From Sunxiuqinia elliptica (GTDB taxonomy: Bacteria; Bacteroidota; Bacteroidia; Bacteroidales; Prolixibacteraceae), in NCBI RefSeq assembly GCF_900113005.1, contig NZ_FONW01000003.1, positions 1-64,000 of the forward strand: 64,000 bases of DNA, given 5' to 3'. Positions 46,191 through 55,540 of the stretch are shown here, one piece after another. The position numbers and the translations under genes are program-made. Each line of letters starts with the position of its first letter. Positions within the stretch are counted from its first letter, which is position 1. The notes beneath the pieces were generated by a model. It saw only the letters and a program-made list of their open reading frames with translations, did not search any database and was not told the DNA's origin.

Positions 46191-46781
46191 ATGAAAATGG
46201 ATAAGAATATTTGGGGTGAATTTAAAAAAGGTAATTCTGAAGCAACCTCTCATATTTATAATCGCCATGTTCAAATCTTGTATCGGTATGGCAAGAAAAT
46301 CACCTCTGACAGTGAGTTGATTAAAGATACTATACAGGAATTATTTTTGGATTTAATTCGAACCCGACATAATTTAAGCGAATTAGATAACATCCAGTTT
46401 TATTTAATCAAGGCATTTCGCAGGCGTATTCTTGCGGAACTAAAGAAGAACACCTTGGTTGAGAAGATCGAGGATCGAACGTCTTCTTCAGAGTTGACAA
46501 TCACTTACTCCTACGAGGAAGAGCTGATTCGAAAAGAGCACCTGACACATCGGGAAAAAATCGTTCAGAAAGGATTAAAAGCCTTGACACCGAAACAACG
46601 GGAAATTTTGTTTTATCGCTTCACCTGCAATTTTGATTATTCCCAAATTTGTGAGTTGATGAGTTTAAAATATGATTCAGCTCGTAAAATGACTTTTCGT
46701 GCTTTACAATCGTTAAAGCAATGTCTGTCAAAAACTGACTTCAATTTCTTTGTTATTCATTTTCAGTTATTTGAAATTTAA
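46191..46781 (+). CDS. ECF sigma factor (second SusCD module)
   Basis: 196 residues. Region 2 about 20-90 (SELIKDTIQELFLDLIRTR) and region 4 about 125-180 (ALTPKQREILFYRFTCNFDYSQICELMSL in part, with KYDSARKMTFRALQSLK as the recognition helix). Diverged from the sigma factor at 20653. The start ATG is 27 bases from a good housekeeping promoter. It works with the FecR protein that follows. The gene begins 94 bases after the GH20 gene. Confidence 0.88.
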   Translation: MKMDKNIWGEFKKGNSEATSHIYNRHVQILYRYGKKITSDSELIKDTIQELFLDLIRTRHNLSELDNIQFYLIKAFRRRILAELKKNTLVEKIEDRTSSSELTITYSYEEELIRKEHLTHREKIVQKGLKALTPKQREILFYRFTCNFDYSQICELMSLKYDSARKMTFRALQSLKQCLSKTDFNFFVIHFQLFEI

Positions 46782-46863
46782 TTATAAAATATTTTCATTT
46801 TTCTGTCCACAAAGTCGTACTTGCCTCCTTTATACTAATGTTTGATGGAATACTAAGAGACTT

Positions 46864-48096
46864 GTGGAAAAGAAATACTTAAAATATACTGCAGAGGAGC
46901 TTGCTCAGGATTTGAGGTTTATCCGTTGGGTAAACAAAGGCGAAAATGAAAGTCGTTGGAGGCAATTTGTCAATGAGTATCCGGACTTTGAGCTGAAGGT
47001 GAAGACAGCTAAAAAGCTGGTTCAACTATTGGATGATTCTCATCAAGAGCTGGAAAAACAGGAAGTAAATCGTATTTGGAAGAAGATTAGAGAAGGCGAA
47101 CTTAATCAGCAGCATGGTAAACGAATTCAGCTTACTCGACTATTGAAGTATGCGGCAGTCTTGGTTCTGTTGCTTGCTCTTGGTGGAGGCGTTTCGTTCT
47201 TCTTTTTTTATGACTCTTCTGCGTACCATTTTTCCGGTTCTGAAATTGACATGCATTCGGCTCAGTCGAAACTTATTTTGTCGAATGGTAATGAAGTTGA
47301 TCTTGAAAGAGACCATTCAACAATTGCGTTAAAGGATGAATCCATTAAGATTAATAACGACTCAATCATCAATTTAAAACAAAGCCAGCTTGAACTCGTC
47401 GAAGAAAAGCTCAATGAAGTGGTGGTCCCTTATGGAAAGCGGACAGAGTTGGTATTGGATGATGGGACCAAAGTGTGGTTGAATGCGGGAAGCCGGTTTG
47501 CCTTTCCTGCTAAATTTGCCGAAGATTCCAGAACCGTTTACCTCGAAGGAGAAGCTTATTTTGAAGTGGCTCATAATCCCCAAAAAGCTTTTCTCGTGAA
47601 TGTTAACAAACTTCAGGTACGTGTCCTCGGAACCCGCTTTAATGTGTCGGCATACAATTCTGACGAGACCATTGAAACTGTTTTAATTGAAGGGAAAGTA
47701 GCCATCAAGGAAAAAAGCAAGTTAGCCGCATTTAAGAAAGACATTTATCTGGAGCCCAATCAAAAAGCCATATTTAATAAAGACAAAAGGAATAGTGTCG
47801 TTTGGGAAGATTCCAAAGTGGAGAACGCAATTGGCTGGGTGAATGGATGGTTTAGCTTTTCGCAAGATAATTTGTTCCATGTTTTCAAACGACTGGAGCG
47901 TTATTACAATGTCCAGTTTCGTTATGACGAGAGTTTTATGTCTAACGAATTATTAACTGGAAAATTGGATATGAGTGAATCGTTGGATGAAGTATTGAGC
48001 TATATTACAAACATGTCTGCAGTCGAATTCAGAACCGAAAAAGATATTATTTATGTGACTAAAAAATATAATAAAATACCATTGATTAATAAATAG
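46864..48096 (+). CDS. FecR-family anti-sigma factor (second module)
   Basis: 410 residues from a GTG start at 46864. Cytoplasmic N-terminus (TAEELAQDLRFIRWVNKGEN), one membrane helix at about 95-118 (YAAVLVLLLALGGGVSFFFF), periplasmic FecR domain (DGTKVWLNAGSRF, VYLEGEAYFEVAHN, VLGTRFNVSAY, ETVLIEGKV) and DUF4974 at the end (VFKRLERYYNVQF, TGKLDMSESLDEVLSYI). About 90 residues longer than the first FecR because of an inserted segment before the FecR domain. Followed by a hairpin and then susC. Confidence 0.9.
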   Translation: MEKKYLKYTAEELAQDLRFIRWVNKGENESRWRQFVNEYPDFELKVKTAKKLVQLLDDSHQELEKQEVNRIWKKIREGELNQQHGKRIQLTRLLKYAAVLVLLLALGGGVSFFFFYDSSAYHFSGSEIDMHSAQSKLILSNGNEVDLERDHSTIALKDESIKINNDSIINLKQSQLELVEEKLNEVVVPYGKRTELVLDDGTKVWLNAGSRFAFPAKFAEDSRTVYLEGEAYFEVAHNPQKAFLVNVNKLQVRVLGTRFNVSAYNSDETIETVLIEGKVAIKEKSKLAAFKKDIYLEPNQKAIFNKDKRNSVVWEDSKVENAIGWVNGWFSFSQDNLFHVFKRLERYYNVQFRYDESFMSNELLTGKLDMSESLDEVLSYITNMSAVEFRTEKDIIYVTKKYNKIPLINK

Positions 48097-48099
48097 CAA

Positions 48100-48131
48100 A
48101 AAGCCGAGAAGTCCCTCAACTCCTCGGCTTT
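48100..48131 (+). promoter_or_regulatory. Leader hairpin between anti-sigma and susC
   Basis: AAAGCCGAGAAGT (48100-48112) pairs with ACTCCTCGGCTTT (48119-48131): 9-bp lower stem, one A-C mismatch, 3-bp upper stem, loop CCCTCA. Only TATAAG follows, so it is not a classic terminator. Same position and shape as the hairpin at 22288. The ATG of susC is 49 bases away. Confidence 0.55.
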
Positions 48132-48179
48132 ATAAGTAAACTACTAATAAATAGTAATTTTTAAACGTGTAACAAAGTT

Positions 48180-51100
48180 ATGAAAAAAAAACGTTTTGAG
48201 ATGCTTTCTCTTAGGGAAGGTATGTCTAAAATCTTCTTAAGGATGAAGATGCTGTGTGTGTTTATTTTAGTGGCAGTAGCTACTGCCACGGCTAGTAATA
48301 CTAGCTATTCGCAACAAACAAAGTTCAATTTAAAATTGAATGAAACGACTGTCCTATCTGTTTTTCAGGAAATAGAGCGGAATAGTGAGTTTATTCTATT
48401 TTATGATGAAAACTGTGTCGATGTTAATCGAAAAGTAAATGTTAGTGTTGAAGATGAAACTGTTGAGTCAATTTTAGCTCAGTTGTTTGCGGAGACAGGA
48501 AACATCTATAAGGTTTTTGATCGACAAATACTTGTTTTAAAGGCGGAGAAAAATAGAGACTTTTCGATGCTGTATGGAGATGGTTTGGATGAACCCAATG
48601 TGCCAACAGAACGGAAAGAAATATCGGGAATGGTTGTGAATACCAAAGGAGAGCCAATTCCTTTTGTGAACGTGGTTATAAAAGGTGCGACTATTGGTAC
48701 AGCGACTAACGAAAATGGGCAATACCGGTTGTCTGTAAATGGCGATGTTACGCTAATTTTTAGTAGTATGGGCTTCAAAGATTATGAAGTTAGCACGAAA
48801 GGAAAGGAGCGCATTGATGTCGTCTTGGTTGATGATAATATCAGTGTTGGCGAGGTCGTTGTTATGGGGTACAACGAAATTGAGCGTAAGCACTTGGCTT
48901 CATCTGTTCAAACCGTAGATATGGAGAGAGTTGAAAATCGTCCGATTTTTAAATTACAGGAAGCATTTAGTGGAACGGTAGCTGGAGCAACGCTTTTACA
49001 AGGAAGTAATCTGCCAGGAAGTGTTCCCGGAACGATATCTATTCGCGGGTTGAGCACGCTTCAAGATGCAGATCCATTGGTCATTGTTGATGGCATCGAA
49101 CAATCTTTAACAGATATTGACCCAAATCAGATTAAAAGCATTAATATATTAAAAGATGCTGCATCGGCATCAATGTATGGCTCAAGAGGAGCAAACGGCG
49201 TTATCATCATTGAAACCAAGCGTGGCTCTACTGGAGAGTTTAAAGTGGACTTGCACAGCTGGATAGCCATTCAACAACCTATTGATTTACCAGATTTTGT
49301 CAATTCAGCAGATTACATGCGGTTGAACAATGAGGCAAAGGAATTGCAGGGTCAAACAAAGCTATTCACAGAAGAAGAAATAGTGTTAGCAGACAAAGGG
49401 GAATATACAAATACCGACTGGTTGGATGAGATCATGCAACGCACTGCTTATTCTCATAACACAGCAGCTAATATTTCAGGTGGAGGTGGTGTTGGTACGT
49501 TTAACTTGATGCTAGGCTATGTTGAAGAAAATGGATTGAATGATATTGAAGGAACCAATAAGTTTAGTGCGCGTTTCAATACCAATATTAATATTGCTGA
49601 TCGGTTTGTCCTTCTTGCCGATTTTTACGCCCACAGGCTACAAGTAAACCGATTGTATGCCAACGACGATGGACATGGCCTTTACAAAGTAGCTTGGAGA
49701 ATGAATCCAACGTTAGATATTTTTTATGATTCCGATCTTGAGGATCATTATATCTTACACAATAACAGGAACCCGGTAGCATCAATTACCCACGGAGGAA
49801 CAAAAAATTACCTACACGACAGAAGTACCATAAACTTGCGTCCTCGTTATTACATCAATAAAAATCTTCATATCTCTGGAAATGTTTCGTATATGATTAA
49901 CAAGTCGGCCGATAAACATAAGCGCGAAACATTTAAGTTTTACGATGGTGACGGTAAGCCTGTTGATGTTTGGGATAATGAAGTAGGTGCTTCTCAAGGA
50001 GTAAGTGTCAGCCAGGTAACTGCCAGGGGACTAGTGAACTATGAGAATGATCTGCGTCAGAAGAAAGACAAAATATATCTCGTATTGGGATCGGAGATGA
50101 TGAATTACATCTATACAGATTATCGGGAGATCTCAAAATCATCTTTCTTTACAAAATTGAATTATTCATTCGATAATCGTTACCTACTGGAAACCACATT
50201 TAGAACGGATGGTAGTAGTAAGTTTGCTCCTGGAAACCAATGGGGATTTTTCCCTTCGGCATCGTTAGGATGGAATGTCCATAACGAAAGTTTTATGGAG
50301 TTTCTAAAAACAAGTGATATTGTAGATCAACTCAAAATAAGAGCTTCTTATGGATTAATTGGAAATGAGAATGTGTCACCCTATTTGTGGCAAGAAATTG
50401 TCAATAGATGGGGGTGGACCATGCGTGTTCCTAATCCAGATTTTACTTGGGAAAAACAAAAGCAAACAAACATTGGTGTAGATCTAACGATTTTAAAGAA
50501 AAAGTTGAACCTGACTTTTGATGCTTACAAAAAGCATTCTTATGATCTAATTTACTCAGATTTTCCGGTTCCTCCACTTACGGGATCATACTATTTAACT
50601 TCCTCTGTTAATATTGGAGAAGTGGAGAATAAAGGTTGGGAGTTGTCTGCAAGGTGGTCTGATCAAATTAATGATTTTTCCTACAGTGTAGGTGCTATGG
50701 TTTTTGATAATAGCAATAAGGTGTTGAAAGCTGGTTACACAGAATCGGACACCTTGATTTTTAAGAATAACGATGATAAAATTTGGTATCGAGGTATTTC
50801 AGTGGATAACTACTATGGTTATGAAAGTGATGGATACTTTAATAGCCCGGAAGAGATTGAAGCGACAGAGGCAAAACTACCCAATACCCTTCCTGGTGAT
50901 ATCAAGTATGTCGATCAAAATGGAGATGGAATTATTAACGATAAAGATAAAGTCAATTTAGGAGATCCTTTCCCTCACTATAATTATTCGATTAATATTG
51001 ACTTACGCTATAAACGTTGGGATTTCTCGATTTTAGGACAAGGGGTTGGAAAACGAACTGGGCGCTTGAATGGACAGGAAGGATACCCTGTGTTAATGGA

Positions 51101-51452
51101 TGGATCCAGTAATAGTTTAGGAGCTCCACGACAGTACTATATGGATAATCGTTGGACGCCTGAGACGCCCAATAGTCGTTTCCCTCGTGTATGGACGGGC
51201 TCCAGTACAAATGCAGTATTGAGTGACGTGTGGCTTAGCGATGCATCCTTCTTTAGGTTTAAAACAATTCAGTTGGGATATTCTATTCCTAAGGTAGGCA
51301 AGAGTATTCGGAATGTACGTTTTTATATAAATGCCCAAGATGCGATTACTCTCACTAGTTGGGACGGTTTGGAACCTGAGCGCAATGGAGGAAATGGAAA
51401 TTACCCTCGAATGGCAACCTATAGTTTTGGTGTTAAAGCAACAATTTTTTAA
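48180..51452 (+). CDS. SusC/RagA-type TonB-dependent transporter with STN domain (second module)
   Basis: 1090 residues. Signal to about 44 (SNTSYSQQ), STN about 50-118 (TVLSVFQEIERNSEFILFY, VESILAQLF), carboxypeptidase-like domain about 148-230 (ISGMVVNTKGEPIPFVNVV), plug (VVVMGYNEIERKHLASSV, INILKDAASASMYGSRGANG), barrel to TYSFGVKATIF. Paired with the SusD gene 19 bases downstream. No glycosidase gene follows, so the substrate is either shared with the locus upstream or processed by enzymes elsewhere. Confidence 0.95.
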   Translation: MKKKRFEMLSLREGMSKIFLRMKMLCVFILVAVATATASNTSYSQQTKFNLKLNETTVLSVFQEIERNSEFILFYDENCVDVNRKVNVSVEDETVESILAQLFAETGNIYKVFDRQILVLKAEKNRDFSMLYGDGLDEPNVPTERKEISGMVVNTKGEPIPFVNVVIKGATIGTATNENGQYRLSVNGDVTLIFSSMGFKDYEVSTKGKERIDVVLVDDNISVGEVVVMGYNEIERKHLASSVQTVDMERVENRPIFKLQEAFSGTVAGATLLQGSNLPGSVPGTISIRGLSTLQDADPLVIVDGIEQSLTDIDPNQIKSINILKDAASASMYGSRGANGVIIIETKRGSTGEFKVDLHSWIAIQQPIDLPDFVNSADYMRLNNEAKELQGQTKLFTEEEIVLADKGEYTNTDWLDEIMQRTAYSHNTAANISGGGGVGTFNLMLGYVEENGLNDIEGTNKFSARFNTNINIADRFVLLADFYAHRLQVNRLYANDDGHGLYKVAWRMNPTLDIFYDSDLEDHYILHNNRNPVASITHGGTKNYLHDRSTINLRPRYYINKNLHISGNVSYMINKSADKHKRETFKFYDGDGKPVDVWDNEVGASQGVSVSQVTARGLVNYENDLRQKKDKIYLVLGSEMMNYIYTDYREISKSSFFTKLNYSFDNRYLLETTFRTDGSSKFAPGNQWGFFPSASLGWNVHNESFMEFLKTSDIVDQLKIRASYGLIGNENVSPYLWQEIVNRWGWTMRVPNPDFTWEKQKQTNIGVDLTILKKKLNLTFDAYKKHSYDLIYSDFPVPPLTGSYYLTSSVNIGEVENKGWELSARWSDQINDFSYSVGAMVFDNSNKVLKAGYTESDTLIFKNNDDKIWYRGISVDNYYGYESDGYFNSPEEIEATEAKLPNTLPGDIKYVDQNGDGIINDKDKVNLGDPFPHYNYSINIDLRYKRWDFSILGQGVGKRTGRLNGQEGYPVLMDGSSNSLGAPRQYYMDNRWTPETPNSRFPRVWTGSSTNAVLSDVWLSDASFFRFKTIQLGYSIPKVGKSIRNVRFYINAQDAITLTSWDGLEPERNGGNGNYPRMATYSFGVKATIF

Positions 51453-51471
51453 TAAGCAAACGGATTTAAAA

Positions 51472-53076
51472 ATGAAAAAGACGATATATCTTATTTTCGC
51501 GGCACTAACTTTGGTAAGTTGCGACGAATTTCTTTTAAAAGAGGATCCTACAGCAACTTCGTTTGTTGAATTTTTTAACGACGAAGAAGATTTAAGGCGG
51601 GTAATTTATAGTAGTTACTTAGATGTCTTTACTCTTACATCAAATAGGCGAACCATGTTTTATATGGACGAAGGGAAGTCTGACAATGCCTATAGTCGAC
51701 TTGAGGGCGACAATCATCAACGCATTGCTAATGGTAATTTTAATAGTAACACAGACGCATTTTTGTATTACTATGAATTGCAGATGAAACACTTGGGACG
51801 ATTGAATACGTTTATTGATAATGCTGATATCCCTTATGTCGAAGATGAAGCTGTTCGGCAGAAATACAAGAGTGTACTTGAAGCATTGCGTGTGTGGCAC
51901 TACTTTCGTTTAACTTTCCGCTGGGGAAATGTACCTTTTCATTTGCAGCCTGCTGATTTGACGGATGCCAAGCAACCTGCAACAGAAAAAGAAGAGATTT
52001 TGGAACAATTGTTTCCTTTGGCTGAGCAGATTGCCTCCAGATTACCAGCAGAAGAATATACCACGGATAAATACATGTTCAATAGGTATTCGTTAAAAGC
52101 AATAACCATGCGTTATGCACTGTACAACGAGCGGTATGATTTAGCTGCGAAATTGGCTAAGGAGATCATGGATAGTGGTAATTATGCGTTACATCCGGTT
52201 TATTCTGACTTGTTTCAATATGAAGCTTGTTCTGATAATAACGAGTTTATCATGCATTTAGACCGGGAGAGTAATGGGAATAGATCAACTTATACTTTCC
52301 GGGATATGGGCCCTCACTACCGCACAGGAGGAGGTCAGTCCTACTTGGTGCCTTTAAAAGCTTTGGTCGATTCGTATTGGACGCTACAAGGGCGGCCAAT
52401 TGCTCAATGTCCTTTGCACACGAAAAAGGAGTATGAGCTTGATCCCACTTTAAACCGGGATCCTCGTTACGCTGTTAGTATCATGGGACACGGAGATGAG
52501 TTTTATGGCGAAGCGATTGACATCTACAATTCAAATAATCCGATGTTTTATGAGAACCAACGGGCAAGTAGCTCCGGTTATTGGTTCCGCAAATTTGTTT
52601 CGGAAGCAGATGCATTTAAGTCTGGAGGAACAGGAAATATGGAGTTTGCATTTTTACGTTATGCAGAAGTATTGCTGACATATGCAGAAGCCAAGATCAT
52701 GCAGAACCAGGTAGATGCTCTTGCTAAAAGCTGTATCAATCAAATTAGAGAACGTGCTGGTTTAGACATGACCGTTGCTGATGTTACTTTGCCAGAGTAC
52801 GATTCTTATACGCAACAGCAGTGGATTGACTTAATTCGTAATGAACGCCGAATTGAATTAGCGGGAGAGGGACTGCGTTACAATGATCTTATTCGGTGGC
52901 GAATTGCAGAACAAACTTTGAACCAGCCAGCACTCGGACACACGCGTGAAGTAAATGGACAATTAGAATCTTTAAAAATCGAAGATCGCTCATTTAAATC
53001 AAACAATTACCTGTGGCCGTTCCACGAAAATAGTTTGCGGGTAAATCCGGGGCTGAAACAAAATCCTGGCTACTAA
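51472..53076 (+). CDS. SusD/RagB-family lipoprotein (second module)
   Basis: 534 residues from the ATG at 51472; the longer frame overlaps susC and lacks a signal. MKKTIYLIFAALTLVSC is a lipoprotein signal. SusD fold: ALRVWHYFRLTFRWGNVPF, FLRYAEVLLTYAEAKIM, IRNERRIELAGEGLRYNDLIRW and the LWPFHENSLRVNPGLKQNPGY ending (shown in parts). Binds the ligand at the outer surface with its SusC. Confidence 0.94.
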   Translation: MKKTIYLIFAALTLVSCDEFLLKEDPTATSFVEFFNDEEDLRRVIYSSYLDVFTLTSNRRTMFYMDEGKSDNAYSRLEGDNHQRIANGNFNSNTDAFLYYYELQMKHLGRLNTFIDNADIPYVEDEAVRQKYKSVLEALRVWHYFRLTFRWGNVPFHLQPADLTDAKQPATEKEEILEQLFPLAEQIASRLPAEEYTTDKYMFNRYSLKAITMRYALYNERYDLAAKLAKEIMDSGNYALHPVYSDLFQYEACSDNNEFIMHLDRESNGNRSTYTFRDMGPHYRTGGGQSYLVPLKALVDSYWTLQGRPIAQCPLHTKKEYELDPTLNRDPRYAVSIMGHGDEFYGEAIDIYNSNNPMFYENQRASSSGYWFRKFVSEADAFKSGGTGNMEFAFLRYAEVLLTYAEAKIMQNQVDALAKSCINQIRERAGLDMTVADVTLPEYDSYTQQQWIDLIRNERRIELAGEGLRYNDLIRWRIAEQTLNQPALGHTREVNGQLESLKIEDRSFKSNNYLWPFHENSLRVNPGLKQNPGY

Positions 53077-53160
53077 AATTGCTTGATCGAGAGATTTAGC
53101 TAATAGAAATTGAATATTATTTTCCCGTTTTGAATTAGAGTAATTGCTATTTTTTTTCAT

Positions 53161-53192
53161 ATCCCCGTCATTCTATTGGCGGGGATTTTTTA
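53161..53192 (+). terminator. Rho-independent terminator after susD
   Basis: ATCCCCG (53161-53167) / CGGGGAT (53180-53186), loop of 12, then TTTTTATT. Closes the second SusCD unit. Confidence 0.9.
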
Positions 53193-53286
53193 TTGTCAAT
53201 AAGTTTGGGCTTATGGATTCGGCAATCCTTGAAATAAGCCTTACTTTTAGGGCTGATTCATGTTGTTGATCGTTTAATATTTGTCT

Positions 53287-53763
53287 ATGAAAGCCGCTTC
53301 AGTAAAAGAAATCCGTGATGAGCTGAAAATATACACGCCTGAGCAATTGCAGGAGTTATGTCTTCGTTTGGCACGTTTTAAAAAGGAAAATAAAGAATTG
53401 CTGACCTACTTACTATTTGAAGCTGGCGATGAGCAGGCTTATATTCATGGAGTCCAGGAAGAAATAGATGCCGGATTTGCTGCAATCAATTTTCGAAGTA
53501 TTTATTTGGTCAAAAAGAGTTTGCGCAAGATTTTACGCGACACAAACAAGTATATTCGTTATTCAGCAGTTAAAACGACGGAGATTGATCTACTAATCTA
53601 CTTTTGCAGGAAGGTGAGAACCTCTAAAATCCCTTTGTCAAAAAGCCTGGTGTTGCGGAACCTCTATGCAAGGCAGGTGGCTAAAATTGAAAAGCTTTTA
53701 GCCAAAATGCACGAAGATATTCAGTTTGACTACGAAGATGATATCACTTTCTTAAAGGCATAA
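53287..53763 (+). CDS. Conserved hypothetical protein of Bacteroidota
   Basis: 158 residues, ATG at 53287 preferred to the in-frame TTG two codons earlier. All-helical and charged: VKEIRDELKIYTPEQLQELC, LRLARFKKENKELLTYLLF, IYLVKKSLRKILRDTNKYI. No signal peptide, no catalytic motif seen. It resembles small cytoplasmic proteins found next to housekeeping genes in this phylum; function not known. Stands alone, with a terminator before it and a convergent terminator after. Confidence 0.75.
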   Translation: MKAASVKEIRDELKIYTPEQLQELCLRLARFKKENKELLTYLLFEAGDEQAYIHGVQEEIDAGFAAINFRSIYLVKKSLRKILRDTNKYIRYSAVKTTEIDLLIYFCRKVRTSKIPLSKSLVLRNLYARQVAKIEKLLAKMHEDIQFDYEDDITFLKA

Positions 53764-53800
53764 AAAAAACGAAGCTAGTTGCCCAACTCCGTTTTTTTTG
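53762..53800. terminator. Bidirectional terminator
   Basis: AAAAAAAACG (53762-53771) pairs with CGTTTTTTTT (53790-53799); inner AGTT/AACT (53777-53780, 53785-53788) closes a GCCC loop. It serves both the hypothetical gene and the convergent fabI. Confidence 0.85.
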
Positions 53801-53819
53801 TATGGTTTTGTTGAAGTAT

Positions 53820-54689
53820 TTAATCGTATTGATGGTCGCTGTTTTCAGCATCACCACATTCGCAATCGCAACCCAAACCTTTTTCATACTGTTCCAATGC
53901 ACGTAAACTCATTCCCATAGAAGAGAATCCGCCGTCGTGGAAAAGGTTTTGCATGGTTACTTTGCGGGTTAAGTCTGAGAAGAGCGTGATACAGTAATCA
54001 GCACATTCATCGCCTGAAGCATTACCCAGTGGAGACATACGTTCTCCGAAATCAAGCAACTTGCCAATTCCTTTTACTCCACTTCCTGCAGTAGTTACCG
54101 TAGGAGATTGAGAAACGGTATTGATTCGAACACGACGCTCACGACCATAAATGTATCCGAAGCTACGGGCAATTGACTCCAGTAAAGCTTTGGCATCAGC
54201 CATGTCGTTGTAGCCGTAGAATGTACGCTGGGCAGCAACGTAGGATAAGGCAACAACTGAACCCCATTCGTTAATGGCATCCAACTGACGGGATACTTGC
54301 AATACTTTGTGGAATGAAACAGCTGAAATATCCAGTGTTTTGCTTAGGAAGTTGTAGTCCAAATCACTGTAGTGACGTCCTTTCCGAACGTTTGGCGACA
54401 TGCCAATTGAGTGAAGGATGAAATCGATTTTACCTCCTAACACTTCCATTGATTTTTTAACCAGGTTTTCCAGGTCTTCAACATTGGTGGCATCAGCTGC
54501 AATGAGCTCTGCACCACATTTTTCAGCAAGTTTTGCTGTGTCTCCCATGCGCAAGGCAATGGCAGTATTGGTTAATGTAAAGCTTGCTCCTTCTTCATGA
54601 GCCCTTTCGGCAACTTTCCATGCAATAGAGTCTGCATTTAGAGCTCCGAAAATGATTCCTTTTTTACCTTTAAGTAAATTATAAGCCAT
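53820..54689 (-). CDS. fabI: Enoyl-[acyl-carrier-protein] reductase (NADH)
   Basis: 289 residues. Reduces the trans-2-enoyl-ACP double bond in the last step of each fatty-acid elongation round, in the cytoplasm. KKGIIFGALNADSIAWKVAERA is the FabI Rossmann start, LHSIGMSP and VALSYVAAQR follow, and the catalytic YxxxxxxK is YNDMADAK. The C-terminus runs past the usual end into a Cys-rich acidic tail (GCDCECGDAEN), about 25 residues longer than E. coli FabI. Single gene between two terminators. Confidence 0.95.
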   Translation of the reverse strand: MAYNLLKGKKGIIFGALNADSIAWKVAERAHEEGASFTLTNTAIALRMGDTAKLAEKCGAELIAADATNVEDLENLVKKSMEVLGGKIDFILHSIGMSPNVRKGRHYSDLDYNFLSKTLDISAVSFHKVLQVSRQLDAINEWGSVVALSYVAAQRTFYGYNDMADAKALLESIARSFGYIYGRERRVRINTVSQSPTVTTAGSGVKGIGKLLDFGERMSPLGNASGDECADYCITLFSDLTRKVTMQNLFHDGGFSSMGMSLRALEQYEKGLGCDCECGDAENSDHQYD

Positions 54690-54752
54690 GATTTTAAATT
54701 TATGAGTAAAACAACTCTCGTTTAAAATGGTTGTAAAAATTTTTCAAACAAT

Positions 54753-54775
54753 AAAAAAACCGGCTTCTGCCGGCA
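54753..54775 (-). terminator. Terminator of the bat operon
   Basis: On the minus strand: CCGGC, loop AGAA, GCCGG (plus-strand 54760-54773), then seven Ts. It begins a few bases after the batE stop. Confidence 0.85.
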
Positions 54776-54779
54776 TTTT

Positions 54780-55529
54780 CTAGATCTTTTCGATGCTGTT
54801 GACAGGCAACCATCCCTGGTTGCCATCAGCTAATCGGATTTCTCTCCAGCTTCCCAAGCTGTCTTTTATTTCGACTTTTAATCCTTCATGAATCAGGAAT
54901 AAGTCGGTTCCACTTTCCGATGGCGAACTTTTTACCGTAACACTTGGCTGGGTAATGATCGCAAAGTTGTGGTTTGTCATCCGATTTTTCTGCCGGGCGG
55001 CAAAGTTAAAACTAAAAATGGAAATGGCTAGAATTAATATTCCAAACCAAAATGAGAACCGTTTTATGGCTACAGTCCTAGTAAAAACAAATACTCCAGC
55101 CAAAACTAGCAAGAGAATAAACGCTCCGACGCTAATTTTAGCCCATCCATCAGCCGATTTTTTATTGGCTAAATTATGCCACCAACGCACAAAGAAGACT
55201 TGTGGTAAGGGATCAATCGCATCAACAACATGTTGGTTGGCCAATTCCAGGTTAAACTGGACATCTTCATCATTTGGGGCGAGTAATTTTGCCCGTTCGT
55301 ATTGAATAATGGCTTGTGTTACCTGCCCATCTTTATACAAGGCATTGCCCAAGTTATAATACACCTCAGCTGATTCCTGGTTGCTGTTTAGTATTTCCTG
55401 ATAAGCAGCAATTGCTTCCTGATATTCTTGATTTGAGTAATGGGCATTGGCTTTTTCCAGCAAACTATCCTGTGCGGTTGCTGAAACAGCCCAAAGTGAT
55501 ATAATTAGAATTTGAAAGATTATTTTCAT
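54780..55529 (-). CDS. batE: BatE: TPR and SH3-like membrane protein
   Basis: 249 residues. Signal peptide ending ATAQ, two to three TPRs (EYQEAIAAYQEILNS, AEVYYNLGNALYKDGQVTQAI in part), two membrane helices at about 130-175 (ISVGAFILLLVLAGVFVFTR, FWFGILILAISIFSF) and a C-terminal bacterial SH3 domain (VTVKSSPSESGTDLFLIHEG, GNQGWLPVNSIEKI). Last gene of the Bacteroides aerotolerance operon, placed 11 bases after batD. Bat proteins are linked to oxygen tolerance; the molecular role is not settled. Confidence 0.85.
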   Translation of the reverse strand: MKIIFQILIISLWAVSATAQDSLLEKANAHYSNQEYQEAIAAYQEILNSNQESAEVYYNLGNALYKDGQVTQAIIQYERAKLLAPNDEDVQFNLELANQHVVDAIDPLPQVFFVRWWHNLANKKSADGWAKISVGAFILLLVLAGVFVFTRTVAIKRFSFWFGILILAISIFSFNFAARQKNRMTNHNFAIITQPSVTVKSSPSESGTDLFLIHEGLKVEIKDSLGSWREIRLADGNQGWLPVNSIEKI

Positions 55530-55540
55530 TGTCTCAGGTA

